From Paracoccaceae bacterium (lineage in GTDB: Bacteria > Pseudomonadota > Alphaproteobacteria > Rhodobacterales > Rhodobacteraceae): DNA of 64,000 bases. Positions 62,365 to 64,000 of this stretch are shown here, in pieces. A program made the position numbers and the translations under genes. A model generated the notes under the pieces. That model was not told the origin of the DNA and made no database searches. It saw nothing but the letters and a program-made list of their open reading frames with translations. Location of the stretch: positions 124,001 through 188,000 of the forward strand of contig JADGFD010000002.1 in assembly GCA_016744015.1 (NCBI GenBank), read 5' to 3'. Each line of letters begins with the position of its first letter. Position 1 is the first letter of the stretch.

Positions 62365-64000
62365 ATGACCAATCTTAAGAAAATCGTCATTGATGGCAAT
62401 GAAGTGGAAGTGGATGGGGCGATGACCATCCTTCAGGCGGCTGAGGTTGCGGGGATTGAGATCCCTCGTTTTTGCTACCATGAGCGGCTAACCATTGCGG
62501 GCAATTGCCGGATGTGCCTCGTTGAAGTTGTGGGCGGGCCGCCCAAGCCTGCGGCAAGCTGTGCGATGCAGGTGCGAGACCTTCGGCCCGGCCCTGAGGG
62601 CCAGCCGCCGGTGGTGAAAACCAAATCTCCGATGGTGAAAAAGGCCCGTGAGGGCGTGATGGAATTTTTGCTTCTGAACCACCCGCTGGACTGCCCGATT
62701 TGTGATCAGGGCGGCGAGTGTGATTTGCAGGATCAGGCGATGGCATACGGGGTTGATTTTTCACGCACCCGTGAGGCCAAGCGCTCGATGACAGACCTTG
62801 AGCTTGGGCCGCTGGTGGCGACCACCATGACGCGGTGCATTTCCTGCACACGCTGTGTGCGATTTACCTCGGAAGTGGCGGGGATTACTACAATGGGCCA
62901 AACAGGCCGTGGAGAAGATGCAGAGATTACGACGTATTTGAACGCCACGCTCGACAGCAATTTGCAGGGCAATATCATTGATTTGTGTCCCGTGGGCGCG
63001 CTGACCAGCAAGCCTTATGCCTTTAGCGCGCGGCCTTGGGAGCTTCGGAAAACCGAAACGATTGATGTGATGGATGCGCTTGGCAGCAACATTCGGGTGG
63101 ATGCAAAAGGCCGTGAAGTGAAGCGGATTGTGCCGCGGAACCATGACGGCGTAAACGAAGAGTGGCTGTCGGATAAGGGCCGTTTTGTGTGGGATGGTTT
63201 GGCGCGGCAACGCCTCGACACGCCTTATGTGCGCGTAAACGGTAAGCTGAAAAAGGCGAGCTGGGATGAGGCTATGGCGGCGATAGTTGACGCGGTTGAC
63301 GGCAAGAAAGTAGCGGCGATTGCCGGTGATTTGGCCAGCACCGAGGCGATGTTTGCGCTGAAGGCGCTTATTGGCGGCGCTGGTGGCAATGTGGAGTGCC
63401 GCGTTGACAGGGCTTATTTGCCAATGGGGGATCGCTCGGGCTATGTGGGCACGGCAACGATCGCTGACATTGATAGTGCGGAGATGATCCAGCTTATTGG
63501 CACCAACCCGCGGGGTGAAGCGCCTGTGCTAAATGCGCGCATTCGGGCGGCTTGGGCGCGGGGGGCAAACATTGGCCTGATCGGCGATGAGGCAGACCTG
63601 ACTTATGAATATACCCATATGGGCAACACGGTGGCAGACCTAGAGAAGCTGCTGAATATTGAGTATAAGCAAGTGCTTGAGGTGCCGTCTGTCATCATTG
63701 TGGGGCAGGGTGCCTTAAATGGGAAAGACGGCGAAGCGGTGCTGGAAGCAGTGAAGCGTGTTGCTGAACTGACGGATAGCAAATTTATGGTGCTGCATAC
63801 GGCGGCGGCGCGCGTGGGCGGCATGGACATTGGCTTTGCCACCGAGGGCGGAATGATTAATGCGCTCGACGGGGCGGAGGTGATATATAACCTCGGGGCG
63901 GATGAGCTTGATATAGATGCGGGGCCGTTTGTGATTTATCAGGGTAGCCACGGCGACCGTGGCGCGCACAGGGCCGATGTGATTTTGCCTGCCGCTGCCT
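62365..64000 (+). CDS. nuoG: NADH-quinone oxidoreductase subunit G (cut by window end)
   Basis: 545 codons are visible and the frame continues past the window. It begins [20 protein letters not shown]. The N-terminal ferredoxin domain has the 2Fe-2S ligands in [21 protein letters not shown] His/Cys site [18 protein letters not shown] and the 4Fe-4S part [18 protein letters not shown] follow, then the molybdopterin oxidoreductase-like domain. It passes electrons along the peripheral arm of complex I. The 187-base gap before it holds no convincing gene. Confidence 0.97.
   Translation, partial: MTNLKKIVIDGNEVEVDGAMTILQAAEVAGIEIPRFCYHERLTIAGNCRMCLVEVVGGPPKPAASCAMQVRDLRPGPEGQPPVVKTKSPMVKKAREGVMEFLLLNHPLDCPICDQGGECDLQDQAMAYGVDFSRTREAKRSMTDLELGPLVATTMTRCISCTRCVRFTSEVAGITTMGQTGRGEDAEITTYLNATLDSNLQGNIIDLCPVGALTSKPYAFSARPWELRKTETIDVMDALGSNIRVDAKGREVKRIVPRNHDGVNEEWLSDKGRFVWDGLARQRLDTPYVRVNGKLKKASWDEAMAAIVDAVDGKKVAAIAGDLASTEAMFALKALIGGAGGNVECRVDRAYLPMGDRSGYVGTATIADIDSAEMIQLIGTNPRGEAPVLNARIRAAWARGANIGLIGDEADLTYEYTHMGNTVADLEKLLNIEYKQVLEVPSVIIVGQGALNGKDGEAVLEAVKRVAELTDSKFMVLHTAAARVGGMDIGFATEGGMINALDGAEVIYNLGADELDIDAGPFVIYQGSHGDRGAHRADVILPAAA

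Noticed and set aside
62181-62378. A 65-codon frame just before nuoG
   Set aside because: It overlaps the nuoG start, lacks a ribosome-binding site and shows no family features.

Overview
The window is a chromosomal segment of an alphaproteobacterium, most likely a member of the Rhodobacterales/Roseobacter group. The signs are: an alpha-type spc/alpha ribosomal cluster running through secY-adk-rpsM-rpsK-rpoA-rplQ; a mitochondrial-type ATP12 chaperone gene; the four-gene aapJQMP general amino acid transporter; an Entner-Doudoroff glucose operon; and a nuo (complex I) operon packed with extra reading frames, with a NuoE that carries a C-terminal helix-hairpin-helix-like extension. DNA is moderately GC-rich, with a few clearly AT-richer islands. 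No tRNA, rRNA, CRISPR array or transposase gene was seen. All family names are from memory and motif reading; no search was run.

Layout. 1-0.23 kb: start of a Fic-like gene on the minus strand. 0.46-11.2 kb: ribosomal proteins, SecY, adenylate kinase and RNA polymerase alpha, interrupted at 4.65-5.9 kb by an island with terminator, promoter, a well-folded RNA element and an Abi_2/AbiF-like HEPN gene. 11.3-15.4 kb: rarA, crcB, an RluC-like pseudouridine synthase, a HAD phosphatase and ATP12. 15.9-20.5 kb: aapJQMP. 20.6-26.5 kb: a glycosyltransferase, a YgfZ-like protein, a LysE remnant, the Mrp Fe-S carrier, a secreted protein and an RND exporter. 26.8-34.2 kb: zwf-pgl-edd-PPOX-eda-pgi-rluA. 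34.2-38.2 kb: a lipoprotein, a large secreted VWA protein with about 88-residue repeats, and a decayed paralogue. 38.4-45.4 kb: lspA, an M16 peptidase pair, mutL and DUF3422. 46-47.5 kb: DUF1127, a LysR regulator and a truncated WG-repeat gene. 47.6-50.6 kb: a bufferin-like (DUF2282/DUF692/DUF2063/DoxX) metal-stress RiPP operon and a cold-shock gene. 51.1-64 kb: nuoA-B-C-[orf]-D-[3 orfs]-E-[2 orfs]-F-[orf, nuoG fragment, lipoprotein]-G, cut off by the window end.

How the parts work together. The first block makes ribosomes, the Sec channel and RNA polymerase. The glucose block converts glucose-6-phosphate to pyruvate and glyceraldehyde-3-phosphate by the Entner-Doudoroff route, producing NADPH. 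The nuo block oxidises NADH and pumps protons, and has a perfect FNR-type site upstream. The most unusual material is (i) the HEPN gene with its upstream structured RNA inside the ribosomal operon, (ii) the secreted paired-cysteine repeat proteins and other cargo genes inside the nuo operon, one bracketed by a perfect 15-bp direct repeat, (iii) the bufferin-like operon with a palindromic upstream site, and (iv) two large secreted proteins that both grew by duplicating two-module units.
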